From DATJGR01 sp963780795 (GTDB lineage Bacteria > Pseudomonadota > Gammaproteobacteria > Pseudomonadales > Azotimanducaceae): DNA of 64,000 bases. Each line of letters begins with the position of its first letter. The first letter of the stretch is position 1. The notes under the pieces are model-generated. The model searched no databases. It was given only the letters and a program-made list of their open reading frames with translations, and had not been told where the DNA came from. A program made the translations under genes and the position numbers. Of this stretch, positions 1 through 9,100 are shown piece by piece. Location of the stretch: positions 186,001 to 250,000 of the forward strand of contig CAWADH010000013.1 of the NCBI GenBank assembly GCA_963780795.1, read 5' to 3'.

Positions 1-2
1 TG

Positions 3-47
3 GAATCGATGCCAGTGAACGAGTTCATGGATCTGCTGGTGATCTGA
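3..47 (+). CDS. 3' end of an unidentified CDS (partial)
   Basis: An open frame enters from the left edge and ends in TGA just before a strong bidirectional terminator. Only 14 residues (ending NEFMDLLVI) are visible, so the product cannot be named. The terminator that follows supports a real gene end here. Confidence 0.4.
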   Translation, partial: ESMPVNEFMDLLVI

Positions 48-68
48 CCCAACGCGTTCGCAAAAGAA

Positions 69-92
69 AAAGGGCGGCTGGTGCCGCCCTTT
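69..92. terminator. Bidirectional Rho-independent terminator
   Basis: A perfect 10-bp inverted repeat (AAAGGGCGGC / GCCGCCCTTT) with a 4-base loop is flanked by T-rich runs on both strands. It lies between the convergent ends of the left-edge gene and aceA, so it can stop transcription from both sides. Confidence 0.9.
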
Positions 93-106
93 CTTTTTCG
101 TTCGCG

Positions 107-1423
107 CTATCGGTGGGCTTTGTGGAATTGCGCCTCTTCGGTGGAGCCGGTCAGCGCCGTCACCGACGATTGTCCGCCCTGAATCACCTGCGCGACATCG
201 TCGAAATAACCGGTGCCGACTTCCTGCTGGTGGCTGACAAACGTGTAGCCGTCTTTTGCTGCAGCGAATTCCGCTTCCTGGAGTTCGACGTATGCCGACA
301 TCTGCCGCTCAACGTAGCCTTTCGTCAGCGTGAACATGTTGTACCACATGGAGTGGATGCCGGCTAAGGTGATGAACTGGAACTTGTAGCCCATCGCCGC
401 GAGTTCGCGCTGGAATTTCGCAATCGTCTTGTCGTCGAGGTTTTTGCGCCAGTTGAACGACGGCGAACAGTTGTACGAAAGCATCTGGTCCGGGTGTTCC
501 TTCTTGATCGCTTCGGCGAATCGCTTGGCTTCGTCGAGCGACGGCACCGCCGTCTCACACCAGATCAGATCCGCGTACGGCGCGTACGCGAGGCCGCGTG
601 AGATCGCCTGATCGAGACCTGCGCGCGTTTTGTAGAACCCTTCCGACGTGCGCTCGCCCGTGATGAAGGGTCTATCCCACTCGTCGATGTCGGTGGTGAC
701 CATGTCGGCTGCATTGGCGTCGGTGCGGGCCATCAGAATCGTTGGGACATCACAGACGTCTGCGGCCAGCCGCGCCGCGATCAGTTTCTGAACGGCCTCC
801 GACGTCGGTACCAGCACCTTGCCACCCATGTGGCCGCACTTCTTCACCGATGCGAGCTGATCTTCGAAGTGAACACCGGCTGCGCCGGCGCCGATCATCG
901 CTTTCATCAGTTCGAAGGCATTCAGAACGCCACCGAAGCCGGCTTCAGCGTCGGCTACGATCGGTGCATAGAAGTCGATGCCGTCGTCCACGCCTTTCGA
1001 CCACTGGATCTCGTCGGCGCGACGGAACGCGTTGTTGATGCGGTTCACCAGGGTGGGCACCGAGTTGACCGCGTACAAAGACTGGTCCGGGTACATCGTC
1101 TCCGACGTGTTGTTGTCTGCGGCGACCTGCCAACCGGAGCAATAGATGGCCCGGATGCCGGCTTTCACCTGCTGCACCGCCTGACCGCCCGTGACGGCGC
1201 CGAGTGCGTTCACGTACGACTCTTTGGTCATCAGATCCCACAGCTTGTCCGCGCCGTGGGCAGCGAGCGCGCTGCGGTGTGGAATCGTGCCGCGAAGCTT
1301 CACGACGTCTTTCGCCTGATAGCCGCGTTTCACACCCTTCCAGCGAGGGTTCTTTTTCCATTCCGCTTCGAGTTCTTTGATCTGCTCTGCGCGCGGTTTG
1401 CGTGGAACGAAATGAAGCGCCAT
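107..1423 (-). CDS. aceA: Isocitrate lyase
   Basis: Cleaves isocitrate to glyoxylate and succinate, the first step of the glyoxylate shunt, in the cytoplasm. The 438-residue product has the catalytic motif KKCGHMGGK near residue 192 and is close to the usual enteric length of about 434. The ATG is preceded by AGAGGGA at good spacing. aceB lies just upstream on the same strand with about 110 bp between, so the two probably respond to the same acetate or fatty-acid signal, though an AT-rich gap leaves room for a separate aceA promoter. A bidirectional terminator follows the stop. Confidence 0.97.
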   Translation of the reverse strand: MALHFVPRKPRAEQIKELEAEWKKNPRWKGVKRGYQAKDVVKLRGTIPHRSALAAHGADKLWDLMTKESYVNALGAVTGGQAVQQVKAGIRAIYCSGWQVAADNNTSETMYPDQSLYAVNSVPTLVNRINNAFRRADEIQWSKGVDDGIDFYAPIVADAEAGFGGVLNAFELMKAMIGAGAAGVHFEDQLASVKKCGHMGGKVLVPTSEAVQKLIAARLAADVCDVPTILMARTDANAADMVTTDIDEWDRPFITGERTSEGFYKTRAGLDQAISRGLAYAPYADLIWCETAVPSLDEAKRFAEAIKKEHPDQMLSYNCSPSFNWRKNLDDKTIAKFQRELAAMGYKFQFITLAGIHSMWYNMFTLTKGYVERQMSAYVELQEAEFAAAKDGYTFVSHQQEVGTGYFDDVAQVIQGGQSSVTALTGSTEEAQFHKAHR

Positions 1424-1533
1424 GGGGTTCCCTCTGAGTTTTACCGTTGGAGGCGGCGAATTTTAGTGAGCGCGAATAGAAAGAAAAGTGAAAGGATGAA
1501 AATTAACACTTGCCAGGTTGGAATGTGTCGACG

Positions 1534-3144
1534 CTATAGGACCTCGTAGGCCGGCAAGGTCAGGAAGTCGGCGAGTTCATCGCCGGTGGTGAGCCGGTCC
1601 ATCATCTCGGCGGCTTCGCGGAAGCGTCCATCCTGATAGCGCGCCTCACCAATTTCGTCGCGAACCACCTGCAACTCCTCGTTCAGCATTTCGCGAAACA
1701 GTGCCTTCGTGACGGTCTTGCCGTTCGAGAGTTGTTTGCCGTTCTGTATCCACTGCCAGATCGAGGCGCGCGAAATCTCGACCGTTGCCGCGTCTTCCAT
1801 GAGTCCGTAAACCGGTACGCATCCCGTGCCCGAGATCCACGCCTCGATGTACTGAATCGACACTCGGATGTTCGTGCGCATGCCGGCTTCGGTGCGTTCG
1901 CCGACCGGCACCGCGAGCAGATCGGCGGCCTTGATGGCGGCATCTTGACTGCGCGAAACGTCCAGCTGGTTGGGGTGACCTTGCGGGATGTGTCGGTCGA
2001 ACACCTGCATCGCGAGATCGGCGAGACCCGGATGCGCAACCCACGTTCCATCGTGGCCGTTGGTTGCTTCGAGCGTCTTGTCGGCAAGCACTTTCGCGGC
2101 AACGACTTCGTTCTGCTGCGGATCCTTGCTCGGAATGAACGCTGCCATACCGCCCATCGCAAGCGCGCCGCGACGATGGCAGGTGCGAATCAGCAATCGC
2201 GAGTAGGCGCTTAGGAACGGCTTGTCCATCGTCAACGCCTGCCGGTCCGGCAGCACGCGATCTGCGTGCTTTCGCAGCGTCTTGATGTAGCTGAAGATGT
2301 AGTCCCATCGTCCGCAGTTCAGCGCCACCGCATGGTCGCGCAACGCATAGAGGATCTCGTCCATCTGGAATGCAGCGGGCAGCGTCTCGATCAGGAACGT
2401 CGCCTTGATCGTTCCGACCGGCACCTTGAAGCGCTGTTCGGTGTAGGCGAACACCGAGTCCCACCAGGCCGCCTCTTCGTGGCTCTGGATCTTCGGCATG
2501 TAGTAGTACACGCCGGCGCCGGCGGCGCGGCGCGTCTGATAGTTGTGAAAGAAGTACAGACCGAAGTCGAATAGACATCCCGGAATGCGTTCACCGCCGG
2601 TCCAGCCCACGTGCTTTTCGCTGAGGTGCAGACCGCGAACCCGTGCGATGAGAACAGCCGGCTGCGCCTTGAGCGTGTATTTGCGGCCATCCGGATTGGT
2701 GAACTCGATGGTGCGTCGATTCGCGTCGCGCAGGTTGATCTGACCCTCGACGACGTTCTCCCAGGTCGGTGCCAACGAGTCTTCGAAGTCGGCCATGAAC
2801 ACGCGAACGTTGGCATTGAGCGCATTGATGATCATCTTGCGATCGACGGGTCCGGTGATCTCGACTCTGCGATCGAGCAGGTCTTGCGGAATGCCGGCAA
2901 TCTTCCAGTCGCCGTCGCGAATCGCTTTCGTTTCGGGAAGGAAGTCCGGCAACTCGCCGGCGTCCATCCGTGCCTGGAACGCGACGCGCTTTTCCAGTAA
3001 CGCAGCGAGTTGCGGCTGAAAGCGTTGCACCAGATCGGCAACGAACGACATCGCTTCTTCGGTCAGGATTTCTCGGTACTCGGCGGTGACGCGGCCGCGA
3101 ACCTCGAGCCCGCCGATCGTCTGGGGCTCTGCGGTCAGTGACAT
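1534..3144 (-). CDS. aceB: Malate synthase A
   Basis: Condenses glyoxylate with acetyl-CoA to malate, completing the glyoxylate shunt with AceA. The 536-residue product matches the length of the short AceB (type A) family rather than the longer GlcB. The signature stretch around MRTNIRVSIQYIEAW, followed by GLMEDAATVEISRASIWQW, is visible in the C-terminal third. The frame is open to 3204, but the start MSLTAEPQT at 3144 gives the normal family N-terminus, so the extra 20 residues are probably not translated. No strong ribosome binding site is seen at either start. Confidence 0.96.
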   Translation of the reverse strand: MSLTAEPQTIGGLEVRGRVTAEYREILTEEAMSFVADLVQRFQPQLAALLEKRVAFQARMDAGELPDFLPETKAIRDGDWKIAGIPQDLLDRRVEITGPVDRKMIINALNANVRVFMADFEDSLAPTWENVVEGQINLRDANRRTIEFTNPDGRKYTLKAQPAVLIARVRGLHLSEKHVGWTGGERIPGCLFDFGLYFFHNYQTRRAAGAGVYYYMPKIQSHEEAAWWDSVFAYTEQRFKVPVGTIKATFLIETLPAAFQMDEILYALRDHAVALNCGRWDYIFSYIKTLRKHADRVLPDRQALTMDKPFLSAYSRLLIRTCHRRGALAMGGMAAFIPSKDPQQNEVVAAKVLADKTLEATNGHDGTWVAHPGLADLAMQVFDRHIPQGHPNQLDVSRSQDAAIKAADLLAVPVGERTEAGMRTNIRVSIQYIEAWISGTGCVPVYGLMEDAATVEISRASIWQWIQNGKQLSNGKTVTKALFREMLNEELQVVRDEIGEARYQDGRFREAAEMMDRLTTGDELADFLTLPAYEVL

Positions 3145-3200
3145 TGCAATGGCTGCTTGAAAAAGGGGGGCGCAATGATGCCCCCGGGTTCGCGAAGGTG

Positions 3201-3707
3201 TCAATTTGGCGCTGTATGCCGAGGAAGCTCGAGCCGGAGATAGATGCTGCGCTCATCGGGATTGTAGATCGTGACGGGTTGCCACGTACCCGGCGTTAAC
3301 GGAACGTGATGGCGCGTACCCGCGTAATCCACGATGGCCGCTGGAGCGGCGCCGGTCGGCAATACCAGTTCGAGCGTTACCGGCGAAGTCGAGTTCCATG
3401 TATCGCCACCCAGCGGAAGGTACAGCTTGCCGAGGTGAATGACGCCGTCTGCCTGGTCAGGGTCGTTCGACCAGTTCAACGTGATGCGATCGCCGTCGGC
3501 GACCGGGTACGCGCGTACTGCGCCGGTCGTTTCGACGCAATTCTGGCTGGTCGACGGACACAGCGACGGCTGGTCGGAAACGCTGAGCGTTGCCGATGTT
3601 GTTGGGGCCGACGCGGGGGATGTGCCGTAATGCGCGCCGAAAGCGGCCGCGCCGAGAACCGTTGCCGACCACGTTGCGAGGAAGGCGCACGTTCGACGAA
3701 GGTTCAA
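3201..3707 (-). CDS. Conserved exported protein of unknown function
   Basis: A 168-residue protein beginning with TTG that overlaps the stop of the preceding GNAT gene (TTGA), so it is translationally coupled to it. The N-terminus has basic residues followed by a hydrophobic stretch (CAFLATWSATVLGAAAFGA), which looks like a signal peptide or anchor. The rest is rich in Ser, Thr and Pro, then predicted beta-type, with no family I recognise. It is the last gene of the run mnmA-hflD-purB-GNAT. The role is unknown. Confidence 0.7.
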   Translation of the reverse strand: MNLRRTCAFLATWSATVLGAAAFGAHYGTSPASAPTTSATLSVSDQPSLCPSTSQNCVETTGAVRAYPVADGDRITLNWSNDPDQADGVIHLGKLYLPLGGDTWNSTSPVTLELVLPTGAAPAAIVDYAGTRHHVPLTPGTWQPVTIYNPDERSIYLRLELPRHTAPN

Positions 3708-4681
3708 AGGCTGAGCAGCCGAAGTTCAGGATCGTCGCTGCTGCGATCGTAAAAGAGCGTGAACTCGTCCGTCAGTCTTCGCGCCTCGACGCGGTCGTTT
3801 AGGTTGAGCCAGCCGACGTAGGCCTGAACGTCCGGTTGAACCCAGATCGCGGCATCGTCGACGACGATGAAGCTGCGGCTCGGAACGTTGTCGTCGGGCA
3901 GCCGTCGCATTTCGATTTTGCTCGGCATGCGACGAACGAGTTCCAGCAGCGGGTGCGCGGTCTCGGCGATCGCTTTTGCGTCTTCGACCAGAACGCGCGC
4001 CGATGCATGCCGACTGCGTCGAACGAATTCGGAAACAGCAGAAAGCACGGGTGGATGGGCGAAGAGGGCGGCATCGAGATTCGGGCTCAGGATCAGCACT
4101 TTCCGGCGCGCTTGGGAGATCAATTCGACGACACCATCGCGGCAGTCGGATTCGGATTGAAACGTTCGGATCGCATTGGGGCGATCTGATGGCGGACTCG
4201 CGCTTGGGTTGACCAGCGGCAGTCTGCGGTCCTGATCGGAAGCCTTGAACGGAATCGGTAGCGTAAGCGCCATCTCGACATGAGGAATCCCGGCTTCCAG
4301 GAATTCGCCGCCGATCGGCAGGAAACCGGATTTGCGATAGAACCCCTCCGCGTGCGTTTGCGCGTGCAGAAACACCCGCTCCAAACCCACGGCGATGGCG
4401 TGACCGATTGCAGCCTCGAGCAGCTGGCGCCCGATATCGCGACCGCGTTGTTCCTTGAGCACGGCCATTCGACCGATCTGACCGCTGCTGGTGACCAGCC
4501 GCGCAGTGCCGAGCGCCAGACCCATTTCGTTCAACGCGAGAAAGTGTGTGGCGGTTTCGTCGAGCCCGTCCCATTCGACGTCTCTCGGAACGCTCTGCTC
4601 TTCGATGAAGACCCGTTCGCGAATGGCGCGCAGCTTCTCCTTGTGCGTCGACCACTCGACCTTGACCGCGTGCACTGGCAT
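3704..4681 (-). CDS. GNAT N-acetyltransferase fused to a C-terminal PLD-like (DUF7931-type) domain
   Basis: Residues 1 to about 145 form an ElaA-like GNAT acetyltransferase domain; the acetyl-CoA loop region reads IGRMAVLKEQRGRDIGRQLL. Residues from about 165 to 325 form a second domain with repeated alpha/beta pattern (VELISQARRKVLILSPNLD), resembling the phospholipase-D-like DUF7931 domain often found as a separate or fused protein. The ATG shares one base with the purB stop (TGATG), so it is coupled to purB. The acetyl acceptor is unknown. The domain fusion is seen directly; the second domain's name is from memory. Confidence 0.85.
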   Translation of the reverse strand: MPVHAVKVEWSTHKEKLRAIRERVFIEEQSVPRDVEWDGLDETATHFLALNEMGLALGTARLVTSSGQIGRMAVLKEQRGRDIGRQLLEAAIGHAIAVGLERVFLHAQTHAEGFYRKSGFLPIGGEFLEAGIPHVEMALTLPIPFKASDQDRRLPLVNPSASPPSDRPNAIRTFQSESDCRDGVVELISQARRKVLILSPNLDAALFAHPPVLSAVSEFVRRSRHASARVLVEDAKAIAETAHPLLELVRRMPSKIEMRRLPDDNVPSRSFIVVDDAAIWVQPDVQAYVGWLNLNDRVEARRLTDEFTLFYDRSSDDPELRLLSL

Positions 4682-6052
4682 CAGTCGATTCGCTTCGCCA
4701 GCGCGGCTGCCAGACCGATGTACTGTTCGGGTGTGAGCAACGCGAGAGAGTTGCGGGCACTCTCCGGCAGCGGCAGCGACTTCAGCAACGTCGCAAACGT
4801 CGCTCGATCGAGCTGTTGCCCGCGGGTCGCGCGCTTCAGCTGTTCATAGGGTTCCGCCAACCCGTGCTTGCGCATCACCGTTTGCACCGCTTCGGCGAGT
4901 ACTTCCCAGCTCGTCTCGAGATCCTGCTGGATGGCGCCCGGATTCAGTTCCAGCTTCCCGATGCCTCGGAGCGCTGAATCGTATGCAACCACGCAATAGC
5001 CGAGTGCCACGCCTAGATTGCGCAGCACGGTGGAATCCGAGAGATCGCGTTGCCAGCGCGATACCGGCAGCTTCTCCGCGAGATGCAGCAGCACCGCGTT
5101 GGCCAATCCGAGGTTGCCCTCCGAATTCTCGAAGTCGATCGGATTGACCTTGTGCGGCATTGTCGACGAGCCGGTTTCGCCTTCGACACGTCGCTGCCCG
5201 AAGTAGCCGATCGAGATGTAGCCCCAGACGTCGCGATTGAAGTCGAGCAGCACCTGGTTGAAGCGGGAGAGCGCGTGGAAGTACTCCGCCATGTAGTCGT
5301 GCGGTTCGATCTGCGTCGTGTACAGGTTGTAGCCGAGACCCAACGACTCGACGAAGGTGTGCGAAACCGCGGGCCAGTCGACTTCCGGATACGCCGCGAC
5401 GTGCGCATTGAAGTTGCCAACCGCGCCGTTGAATTTGCCGAGGATCTCCACGGCGAGAAGCGCATCGCGCTGGCGTTCGAGTCGCTTCACGACGTTGGCC
5501 AGTTCTTTCCCCATGGTCGTGGGTGAGGCGGCTTGACCGTGCGTGCGGCTCAGCATCGCGACATCGGCGAAGGCTGTCGCGTGAAGCAGCAATCGCGTCG
5601 ATCAGCAACTGCATCTGCGGCACGACTATCGTGTCGCGGGCTTCCTTCAGCGTGAGCGCGTGGGCGAGGTTGTTGATGTCTTCGGATGTACACGCGAAGT
5701 GCACGAATTCGATGTGCGGCGAGAGTTCGGGTACTTCCGCGAACTTCTCCTTCACGAAATACTCGACCGCCTTCACGTCGTGGTTGGTCGTGCGCTCGAT
5801 CTCTTTGATGCGCGCGCCTTGCGCAACGCCGAAGTTCGCGTCTATGGCTCCGATGGACTTGAGCACTGCCGCGCTCAGCGGTGGCAGCTCGGGAATCCTG
5901 CTCTCGCCGGCAAGGTGCTGGAACCAGCGCAGCTCGATGCGCACACGATAACGCTGCAACCCGAGTTCGCTAACGAGTTCGGCGAGTTTCGTCAGCCGGT
6001 TGCGATATCGACCGTCCAGCGGCGATATGGCAGTCAGTGGTTGCAGTTGCAT
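4681..6052 (-). pseudogene. purB: Adenylosuccinate lyase, interrupted by a one-base frameshift
   Basis: PurB cleaves adenylosuccinate and SAICAR in purine synthesis. Residues 1 to about 155 are read from 6052 (MQLQPLTAISPLDGRYR, then SEDINNLAHALTLKEARD). After LIDAI near 5590 the family sequence continues in another frame with LSRTHGQAASPTTMGKE and the signature SSTMPHKVNPIDFENSEGN to a stop at 4681. Removing one G near 5590 restores a protein of about 456 residues with exactly the spacing of E. coli PurB between LID and LSRTHGQ. Both halves are well conserved, so a sequencing error is more likely than decay of a usually essential gene. It lies 1 bp after hflD and overlaps the GNAT gene. Confidence 0.9.
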
Positions 6053-6053
6053 C

Positions 6054-6674
6054 TCAGTGGATTTCGCTCGGACGAGCCAGCGTGGTCAGCATGTTGCGGA
6101 TGGTAGACCGGCGCAATATCAGGTGCCAGCGACGCCCTCCCGACTGATGCCACAGCCAGGCGCTGCGCACGCCCGCGAGCAATAACGTGCGGATCTTCGC
6201 CGCCACTTCATTGCGTTGGAGAAATTCAGGCGAACCGCTGACGTGTACGCGCCGGTCGAGCGTACTGATCGTGCGTTGATACAGCGCCGAAAGAGGCGCG
6301 AATATCGACTCGTCGCGATCGGCCGATCCGGTGCGCAGTTCGTCTATCCCGCTACGTAATATCTGGGCCAGTTCGGCGCGGGGGCGCAGGCGCGCCTCGA
6401 TGTCGAGCAACGCCATGACGTATTTGAGCGCCGGAACGAGATCCGGACTCGGCTTCGAGAGCATCTCCGACGCCGCCGCGATGCCGCTACGCAGGTTGTT
6501 CACCGATCCGTAAACGTCTTCGATCGTCCGCGGATCGGTTGCGAAGATGCTGGCAACGAGCGGCTCGATCTCTCGCGAACTCGTTGCGAGGCCGTGCGCG
6601 GTCCGATGCACCAGTGCGGCCGACTGGCAAATGCCGGCGAGAGCGATGCACTGATCACGCAGACTCGTGGTCAC
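6054..6674 (-). CDS. hflD: HflD family membrane-associated protein
   Basis: A 206-residue, mainly helical protein with the usual length of HflD (about 213), known in E. coli as a modulator of lambda CII lysogeny factors. In many gammaproteobacteria the gene sits between mnmA and purB, as here. The frame is open far upstream inside mnmA, but GTG at 6674 gives the family N-terminus (VTTSLRDQCIALAGICQSA) and forms a GTGA overlap with the mnmA stop. The bacterial role outside phage biology is poorly known. Confidence 0.9.
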   Translation of the reverse strand: MTTSLRDQCIALAGICQSAALVHRTAHGLATSSREIEPLVASIFATDPRTIEDVYGSVNNLRSGIAAASEMLSKPSPDLVPALKYVMALLDIEARLRPRAELAQILRSGIDELRTGSADRDESIFAPLSALYQRTISTLDRRVHVSGSPEFLQRNEVAAKIRTLLLAGVRSAWLWHQSGGRRWHLILRRSTIRNMLTTLARPSEIH

Positions 6675-7786
6675 GCGGCGCGGCTCGAACGACCGGCGAA
6701 TTTGCCGTGCGACTCGATGATTCCGCCGCCGAGACACTGCGTCTCGAGATAGAGACACACGTACTGGCCTTCGGTTACCGCTCGTTGGGGCGACGCGAAA
6801 TCGATCCAATACCCGCCGTCGGCGCGGCGGTGCAGCGTGCAGGGTTGATCGGCTTGGCGGTACCTGACCTTTGCGCTGCATCGCAGCGGTGATGCCGGCC
6901 GCTCGACCAACCAGTTGATCGACGAGGTGGTCAGCCAGTGGCTGTCGAGATCGCCGGGCGCCTGCGACACGACGAGGGCGTTCGACTTGGTGTCTTTCGA
7001 GACGACGTACCATGGCGCCTCTCGTCTGCGCGCGCGGCCGCCGATGCCGAGCCCTTCGCGCTGACCGATCGTGTAGTGGTGCAATCCGACGTGTTCGCCG
7101 TAGACGCAGCCATCGACGCCGACGATCGGACCGGGCGTGGACGAAACATAACGCGCGAGGAAATCGCGGAACCGCCGTTCACCGATGAAACAGATCCCGG
7201 TGCTGTCCTTGCGTTGATGATTGTGCAACCCAGCGCGCCTCGCGATGGCGCGTACATCGGGCTTCTTCAGATCGCCGAGTGGAAATTCACATGCCGAGAG
7301 CTGGCCGAGCGGCACGGCGTTCAGAAAATAGGTCTGATCCTTCTCCGCATCGAGCGCCTTGTGCAGTTCGAAGCCGCTCGCACCGACGCGCGTGCGCGCG
7401 TAGTGTCCCGTGGCAATGCGAGGTGCACCGAGCGAGCTGGCATAGTCGATGAAGACGTTGAACTTGATCTCCCGATTGCACAACACGTCGGGGTTGGGCG
7501 TCCGCCCGGCGCGATATTCGGCGAGGAAATTCTCGAACACGTTGTCCCAATACTCTGCGGCGAAGTTGGCGGTGTGTAGCTTGATGCCGAGTCGATGCGC
7601 AACTTCTGCCGCGTCTTCGTAGTCGACCTTGGCCGTGCAGTATTCGGTGCCGTCGTCCTCGTCCCAGTTCTTCATGAACAGGCCTTCCACCGAAGCGCCC
7701 CGTTCGAGAAGCAACAACGCTGCGACGGACGAGTCGACGCCGCCGGACATGCCAACGATGATCTTGTTCTGCCTCGTATCGGTCAC
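6671..7786 (-). CDS. mnmA: tRNA-specific 2-thiouridylase MnmA
   Basis: Transfers sulfur to U34 of Lys, Glu and Gln tRNAs. The 371-residue product has the ATP pyrophosphatase loop GMSGGVDSS near the N-terminus and two catalytic cysteines in NPDVLCNREIKF and GICFIGER. Starts at GTG 7786. It receives sulfur through the Tus relay encoded at 24.6-26.0 kb in the same window, so enzyme and donor relay are both present. It heads the coupled run mnmA-hflD-purB. Confidence 0.97.
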   Translation of the reverse strand: MTDTRQNKIIVGMSGGVDSSVAALLLLERGASVEGLFMKNWDEDDGTEYCTAKVDYEDAAEVAHRLGIKLHTANFAAEYWDNVFENFLAEYRAGRTPNPDVLCNREIKFNVFIDYASSLGAPRIATGHYARTRVGASGFELHKALDAEKDQTYFLNAVPLGQLSACEFPLGDLKKPDVRAIARRAGLHNHQRKDSTGICFIGERRFRDFLARYVSSTPGPIVGVDGCVYGEHVGLHHYTIGQREGLGIGGRARRREAPWYVVSKDTKSNALVVSQAPGDLDSHWLTTSSINWLVERPASPLRCSAKVRYRQADQPCTLHRRADGGYWIDFASPQRAVTEGQYVCLYLETQCLGGGIIESHGKFAGRSSRAA

Positions 7787-7833
7787 GGATTCGCGAGCAT
7801 GGATGATGGTAGAGGCCAGTTTACCGGAGTCGG

Positions 7834-7862
7834 TTGCGCCGAATCAGGTGATTCGCTCTAAT
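7834..7862 (+). promoter_or_regulatory. Candidate sigma70 promoter of moaCDE with an internal palindrome
   Basis: TTGCGC (7834-7839) and TCTAAT (7857-7862) are separated by 17 bp. The spacer holds a perfect dyad GAATCA-GG-TGATTC at 7841-7854, placed where an operator could block RNA polymerase. It lies 33 bp before the moaC start, in the gap divergent from mnmA. Confidence 0.5.
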
Positions 7863-7894
7863 CCCGACCTGTTGGACTTTGCCGGAGCACGCGC

Positions 7895-8377
7895 GTGTCG
7901 CAGTTTTCGCATCTCAACGCGGCGGGTGAGGCGCGCATGGTCGACATCTCGGCGAAGTCGGCTTCCGAGCGCGTAGCCCGGGCGGTTGCGTCGGTTCGAA
8001 TGCAACCGCAAACGCTCGAGGCCATCTTCGGCGGCGGCGTCTCCAAGGGTGACGTACTCGCCGTTGCTCGTGTGGCCGGTATTCAAGGCGCCAAGCGCAC
8101 TGCGGATCTGATCCCGCTGTGTCATCCGCTTGCATTGACGAAGGTCACGGTCGATTTTGCGCGGCTCGCTGACGACGTTTTGCAGATTTCTGCCGAGTGC
8201 AAAGTGACGGGTCAGACCGGCGTAGAAATGGAAGCGCTGACGGCGGCATCCGTAGCCGCGCTCACGGTATACGACATGTGCAAATCCGCGGATCGCGGCA
8301 TGACGATCGAGAGCGTACGGCTGACGCACAAGAGCGGTGGCAAGAGTGGCAACTGGAATCGGCCCGAGTCGGATTGA
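7895..8377 (+). CDS. moaC: Cyclic pyranopterin monophosphate synthase MoaC
   Basis: Converts the MoaA product to cyclic pyranopterin monophosphate in molybdenum cofactor synthesis. The 160-residue protein has the family motifs KGDVLAVARVAGIQGAKRT, LIPLCHPL and GVEMEALTAASVAALTVYDMCK. GTG at 7895 follows a GGAG-type site. It heads a tight operon with moaD and moaE. No moaA or moaB is present in the window, so the first step must be encoded elsewhere. Confidence 0.96.
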   Translation: MSQFSHLNAAGEARMVDISAKSASERVARAVASVRMQPQTLEAIFGGGVSKGDVLAVARVAGIQGAKRTADLIPLCHPLALTKVTVDFARLADDVLQISAECKVTGQTGVEMEALTAASVAALTVYDMCKSADRGMTIESVRLTHKSGGKSGNWNRPESD

Positions 8378-8629
8378 ATGATCAAGGTGCGGTTCTTCGC
8401 AGCGCTGCGCGAGCAGATCGGGCGCGACGTCGTCGAGGTCCGTAGTCCGAAGTCCGGCGACATTGCAGGGTTGTTGGCGAACATCCGCGAGCAGCTTGGC
8501 GAACGCGTCGTGGCCGACTTGACAGCTCCGAACGTGCGCGTGGCGATCAACAGAGAATTCGTAACGGGCGATTGCGCGGTTCGAGACGGCGACGAGGTCG
8601 CCTTCATGCCGCCGATCACGGGCGGTTGA
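8378..8629 (+). CDS. moaD: Molybdopterin synthase sulfur-carrier subunit MoaD
   Basis: An 83-residue beta-grasp protein ending in Gly-Gly (PPITGG), the tail that is activated as a thiocarboxylate to donate sulfur for molybdopterin. Its ATG follows the moaC stop codon with no gap, and the moaE ATG follows 2 bases after its own stop. Partner of MoaE. Confidence 0.94.
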   Translation: MIKVRFFAALREQIGRDVVEVRSPKSGDIAGLLANIREQLGERVVADLTAPNVRVAINREFVTGDCAVRDGDEVAFMPPITGG

Positions 8630-8631
8630 CG

Positions 8632-9093
8632 ATGCACAGAAAAATCTCGATTCAACGCGACGACTTCGATATTGGACGCGAATGGTCGGAACTGAGAGCG
8701 GCCCTGGAGGGACGCGTCGGTGCGATGGCGGCGTTCTGCGGACTGGTGCGCGATCAGTACGAGGAAAGTACGGTTTCCAAACTCGAACTCGAACACTATC
8801 CCGGTATGACCGAGAAGAGCATCGATTCGATCCTCGATCGGGCCGGTGAGCGCTGGCCGCTCGATGCGGTCGTCGTGATCCATCGCGTCGGTGCGCTGGC
8901 GCCGCGCGAGCAGATCGTTCTGGTGCTTGCAACGTCGAGCCACCGGCAAGCGGCGCTCGATGCCTGCACGTTCGTCATCGACCTGCTGAAGACGGAAGCG
9001 GTTTTCTGGAAGCGGGAAGTGCTGCCCTCCGGCGCGAGATGGATCGAATCGACGAACGTCGATCATCAGCGTTCGATGCATTGGCGCGAGTAG
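8632..9093 (+). CDS. moaE: Molybdopterin synthase catalytic subunit MoaE
   Basis: Inserts two sulfurs from MoaD into the precursor to make molybdopterin. The 153-residue protein shows the family stretches AAFCGLVRDQ, LELEHYPGMTEKSI and IHRVGAL, with the catalytic Lys region FWKREVLPSG near the C-terminus. The frame opens earlier at 8572 inside moaD, but ATG 8632 gives the standard start. Last gene of moaCDE; the convergent rluE ends 8 bp after it. Confidence 0.95.
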   Translation: MHRKISIQRDDFDIGREWSELRAALEGRVGAMAAFCGLVRDQYEESTVSKLELEHYPGMTEKSIDSILDRAGERWPLDAVVVIHRVGALAPREQIVLVLATSSHRQAALDACTFVIDLLKTEAVFWKREVLPSGARWIESTNVDHQRSMHWRE

Positions 9094-9100
9094 ACGCGCG

